Assembly: GCA_003164075.1 (NCBI GenBank)
Contig: PLRZ01000746.1
Coordinates: 2,961-11,165, forward strand
Direction: 5' to 3'
DNA from: Bryobacterales bacterium
GTDB lineage: Bacteria; Acidobacteriota; Terriglobia; Bryobacterales; Bryobacteraceae
DNA: 8,205 nt
The notes below the pieces were generated by a model, which saw only the letters and a program-made list of their open reading frames with translations, had not been told where the DNA came from and searched no databases. Below are positions 6,845 to 8,205 of this stretch, piece after piece; position 1 is the stretch's first letter; each line of letters begins with the position of its first letter. Position numbers and translations under genes: made by a program.

Positions 6845-8143
6845 ATGGATAGCAGGGTGGGAAAATACTTCGTCCAAAATTTCGGATGCCGGGCTACGCA
6901 GGCCGATGGCGCCGCGCTCGAATCGCAACTGACGGCCAGGGGGCTGGAAGTGGCTGAGGAGCGGGCCGGCGCGGACCTGGTGGTGCTCAATACGTGCACC
7001 GTCACGGCCACCGCGGATGACGATGTGCGGCAGACCATCCGCCGCGTGCATCGCGAAAATCCCGCGGCGCGTATTCTGGTGACCGGCTGCTACGCGCAGC
7101 GGGCGCCGCAGGAACTGGCATTGCTGCCGGGCGTCGAATGGGTGGTGGGGAATTCGCACAAGACGCAGATTGCCGACCTGGTGACGCTCTTGCCCGCCGG
7201 AACGCCGTACCACGGCAACATCCACGTGGGCGACATCTTCGCGCAGCAGGACTTTCTTTCGGCTCCGGTGGAGGACGCGGCGGGCGATCGCACGCGGCCC
7301 AACCTCAAAATCCAGGACGGATGCAACAATCGCTGCTCGTTCTGCATCATCCCTTTCGTGCGCGGGCGCAGCCGCAGCTTGCCCGCCGGCCAGGTGGTGG
7401 AACAGGTGCGCGGGCTGGCGCGCCGGTATCGCGAGATTGTGCTGAGCGGCATCAACCTGGGACGCTGGGGCAGAGAACCGGGAAGCTCGCTGCGTCTGGT
7501 GGGCCTGGTAAGGCGTCTGTTGGCGGAGACGGACGTGGAACGGCTGCGGCTGAGTTCCGTGGAGCCGATGGATTTTACCGACGACTTGCTGGGCCTCATG
7601 GCGGAATCGCCGCGCATTGCCAGGCACGTCCACGCGCCTCTGCAAAGCGGCTCCGACAAGGTACTGCGCCGCATGCATCGCAAGTACCGTCCGCGGCATT
7701 ACGCCGACCGCGTGCTGAAAGCGCGGGCGTGGATGCCCGATGCCGCTATCGGCGCCGACGCGATGGTGGGATTCCCGGGTGAGACGGAGGCCGAATTCGA
7801 AGACAGCCGGCAATTCATCGAGAGCCTGCCGTTTACCTACCTGCACGTGTTTACGTACTCGGAGCGGCCCGGTACGCCGGCGGCCGAAGAGGCGGCACGA
7901 GTGCCCATGAGGCTGCGCAAGGAACGCAATCGCGTGCTGCGGGAACTGGCGGCGGCGAAGAATCTGGCTTTCCGCGAAAGCATGGTCGGGCGGACGCTTT
8001 CGGCGGTGACGCTGCATGAGACAGGCGCCGCACTGAGCGGCAACTATCTCAAAATTGAACTGGCTGCACCGCGGGAAGCGAATCTGCTGGTGGATCTGCG
8101 GATCGGTGGAGTGAGCGGCGGCGGGTTGCGGGAGGCGGGATGA
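6845..8143 (+). CDS. mtaB: tRNA t6A37 C2-methylthiotransferase, MtaB type (radical SAM)
   Basis: The product is 432 residues, normal for the methylthiotransferase family. The N-terminal UPF0004 domain carries the three cluster-binding cysteines C15 (NFGCRATQAD), C51 (LNTCTVT) and C82 (VTGCYAQR). The radical-SAM CxxxCxxC motif is C160, C164 and C167 (DGCNNRCSFCIIP). A TRAM-like RNA-binding tail begins near residue 376. SGINLGRWG (201-209) and LSSVEPMDF (236-244) favour MtaB over MiaB or RimO. The enzyme would convert N6-threonylcarbamoyladenosine-37 to its 2-methylthio form in tRNAs reading ANN codons, using two 4Fe-4S clusters and SAM in the cytoplasm. No Shine-Dalgarno site precedes ATG 6845; the palindrome ends 3 nt before it. 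GTG 6857 is the only other plausible start before the conserved domain. The gene is on the same strand as the preceding methyltransferase-like gene. Confidence 0.92.
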   Translation: MDSRVGKYFVQNFGCRATQADGAALESQLTARGLEVAEERAGADLVVLNTCTVTATADDDVRQTIRRVHRENPAARILVTGCYAQRAPQELALLPGVEWVVGNSHKTQIADLVTLLPAGTPYHGNIHVGDIFAQQDFLSAPVEDAAGDRTRPNLKIQDGCNNRCSFCIIPFVRGRSRSLPAGQVVEQVRGLARRYREIVLSGINLGRWGREPGSSLRLVGLVRRLLAETDVERLRLSSVEPMDFTDDLLGLMAESPRIARHVHAPLQSGSDKVLRRMHRKYRPRHYADRVLKARAWMPDAAIGADAMVGFPGETEAEFEDSRQFIESLPFTYLHVFTYSERPGTPAAEEAARVPMRLRKERNRVLRELAAAKNLAFRESMVGRTLSAVTLHETGAALSGNYLKIELAAPREANLLVDLRIGGVSGGGLREAG

Positions 8144-8205
8144 GCTTGCAGCGATCAGCTTTCAGCCGGGGCGCCGGGGTCGGGTGGCCTGGGAACATGG
8201 CGAGA
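8140..8205 (+). CDS. Possible start of a downstream gene, in ATGA overlap with mtaB (unrecognised, partial)
   Basis: ATG at 8140 overlaps the mtaB TGA stop (8141-8143) and is preceded by GGAGG at 8131-8135 with a 4-nt gap, a layout typical of translational coupling. The frame stays open for the 22 codons to the window edge and begins MSLQRSAFSR. I do not recognise the peptide. The same bases carry CAGC heptads that look non-coding, so this is weak. A second ATG at 8197 is too close to the edge to judge. Confidence 0.22.
   Translation, partial: MSLQRSAFSRGAGVGWPGNMAR
8142..8169 (+). repeat. Short run of degenerate heptamers (xAGCNNN)
   Basis: Four 7-base units run in register directly after the mtaB stop: GAGCTTG, CAGCGAT, CAGCTTT and CAGCCGG. 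The last three share CAGC. Runs of this kind resemble short tandem heptamer repeats seen between genes in some large bacterial genomes. With four units the pattern could be chance. Confidence 0.35.

Noticed and set aside
7138..7782. A second plus-strand frame inside mtaB, which could suggest a frameshift
   Set aside because: The mtaB frame is continuous through this region with conserved motifs intact, so no frameshift is needed.
6818..8017. A 399-codon minus-strand open frame opposite mtaB
   Set aside because: The plus frame has all six expected cluster cysteines and full family length. The antisense frame is His/Arg/Gln-rich with no domain and is a codon-bias shadow.

Overview
The window looks like part of an acidobacterial chromosome, most likely of the Solibacter/Bryobacter type. 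This is inferred from the high-GC coding style and from a giant secreted protein combining BACON-like, DUF11 and InlB-type repeats, an architecture I associate with that group. No rRNA or other taxonomic marker gene is present, so the assignment is tentative.

Region 1 (1-5042, minus strand) is one uninterrupted reading frame of 1680 codons. It begins with a signal peptide at 5042 and runs off the left edge without a stop. I translated it by hand and found no frameshift or internal stop. It is a modular exported, probably adhesin-like or surface protein. Its modules form a higher-order super-repeat: BACON-like, then an Ig-like two-cysteine module, then DUF11 copies, then an InlB-type pair. The unit occurs twice in full, with two and then four DUF11 copies, and a third unit starts at the window edge. 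The plus-strand open frames across this region are shadows.

Region 2 (5043-5119) is a 77-bp divergent intergenic gap holding a possible minus-strand promoter and a small GC-rich hairpin.

Region 3 (5120-6736, plus) encodes a MidA/NDUFAF7-like (DUF185) SAM-dependent methyltransferase homologue. It has an apparent N-terminal signal peptide and a roughly 100-residue insertion, both unusual for the family.

Region 4 (6737-6844) is almost entirely filled by a perfect 34-bp inverted repeat around a 31-nt spacer, resembling a REP/MITE-type mobile palindrome. It ends 3 nt before the next start codon.

Region 5 (6845-8143, plus) encodes a full-length radical-SAM tRNA methylthiotransferase of the MtaB type (t6A37 to ms2t6A37). 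The last 62 bp hold in-register CAGC heptads and a weak candidate start for another gene in ATGA overlap.

The three main genes do not form an obvious pathway. The two plus-strand genes could be co-transcribed through the palindrome. I see no defence system, CRISPR array, RNA gene or transposase gene. The most notable items are the palindrome at the mtaB start, the apparently exported methyltransferase, and the super-repeat architecture of the giant protein.
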